This document shows positions 6,304 through 6,615 of a stretch of 6,615 nucleotides of DNA, piece after piece. The position numbers were made by a program, and so were the translations under genes. This DNA is from Burkholderiaceae bacterium (GTDB lineage: Bacteria > Pseudomonadota > Gammaproteobacteria > Burkholderiales > Burkholderiaceae), in assembly GCA_947459465.1 (NCBI GenBank), contig CANHDS010000030.1, positions 1 through 6,615 of the forward strand. The letters are read 5' to 3'. Numbering within the stretch: position 1 is the first letter of the stretch; every line of letters begins with the position of its first letter. The notes under the pieces were generated by a model. That model did no database searches. It worked only from the letters and a program-made list of their open reading frames with translations, and was not told the DNA's origin.

Positions 6304-6615
6304 ATGTCATGGGTAATTTATTTCCTCAAATGCATGCTTTGGGGTGTAATTGGCTTGCAACTTTACTTTGTGGTTCAGATTAGTTTATGGGTATTCATTG
6401 ATCCAAGCAGTACGGCGTTTCAGAGGGCTGAACGTTGGCGTATCTGTCACTGGAGTTTGACCTGTCCAATACAGCATCGTTGGGTTCCGTACGAGCAGAT
6501 CAGCAATGATTTAAAGCGAGCGATCCTGGTGAGTGAAGATGATATTTTTTTTAAACATAGCGGCGTGCGTATCGAAGATATGCAAAAAGCGTGGGAGCGT
6601 AATCAAAAGGGGAGC
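6304..6615 (+). CDS. mtgA: Monofunctional peptidoglycan glycosyltransferase (3' end outside window)
   Basis: Only the first 104 residues are present, starting at ATG 6304, five bases after the aroE stop. MtgA polymerises glycan strands from lipid II at the outer face of the inner membrane. A single N-terminal transmembrane segment (about 5-31) is followed by the start of the GT51 domain: WVPYEQISNDLKRAILVSED (60-79), whose E78 is at the catalytic Glu position, then FFKHSGVRIEDMQKAWERN (82-100). The IDPSSTAF segment (32-39) also fits proteobacterial MtgA. Position directly after aroE agrees with the gene order I recall for betaproteobacteria. There is no transpeptidase part in view, and whether one follows cannot be seen; the short spacing between membrane segment and catalytic Glu favours MtgA over PBP1a. 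Confidence 0.9.
   Translation, partial: MSWVIYFLKCMLWGVIGLQLYFVVQISLWVFIDPSSTAFQRAERWRICHWSLTCPIQHRWVPYEQISNDLKRAILVSEDDIFFKHSGVRIEDMQKAWERNQKGS

Overview
The window reads as a piece of a betaproteobacterial chromosome, most likely Burkholderiales and close to Polynucleobacter. This rests on the gene order (a TlpA-like gene divergent from mpl, then a FabG-like SDR, an RNase II-family gene, a TonB-like gene, aroE and mtgA), on the wording of the proteins and on a moderate GC content. The assignment comes from recognition and was not tested by a search. The window is almost entirely coding. There are no RNA genes, mobile elements or CRISPR arrays, and no non-coding stretch over 50 bases.

Layout: positions 1-370 on the minus strand hold the 5' part of a periplasmic TlpA-type thiol-disulfide protein whose end lies outside the window. 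Only 25 bp separate its start from that of mpl, which runs the other way. From 396 to the right edge everything is on the plus strand and tightly packed: mpl (396-1805), a FabG-like reductase (1820-2548), an RNase II-family gene (2548-4542), a TonB/TolA-like membrane protein (4539-5405), aroE (5402-6298) and the first 104 codons of mtgA (6304-6615). Stops and starts overlap at three junctions and the others are 5 and 14 bp, so this is probably one operon with translational coupling. No convincing terminator separates the genes.

Functionally this is a housekeeping cluster with an envelope flavour: Mpl recycles murein peptides, MtgA polymerises glycan strands, the TonB-like and TlpA-like proteins act at the inner membrane or periplasm, AroE makes shikimate, the SDR reduces a carbonyl substrate, and the RNB protein degrades RNA.

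The one clear anomaly is the RNase II-family gene. An in-frame TAA (3868-3870) interrupts the RNB catalytic domain with no frameshift, and homology continues in the same frame on both sides. Fifteen bases after that stop lies an 11-bp stem with a 4-base loop (3886-3911). The simplest reading is a nonsense mutation or a base-call error. The hairpin makes stop readthrough or a regulatory role worth testing. I see no evidence for a wholly new system in this window.
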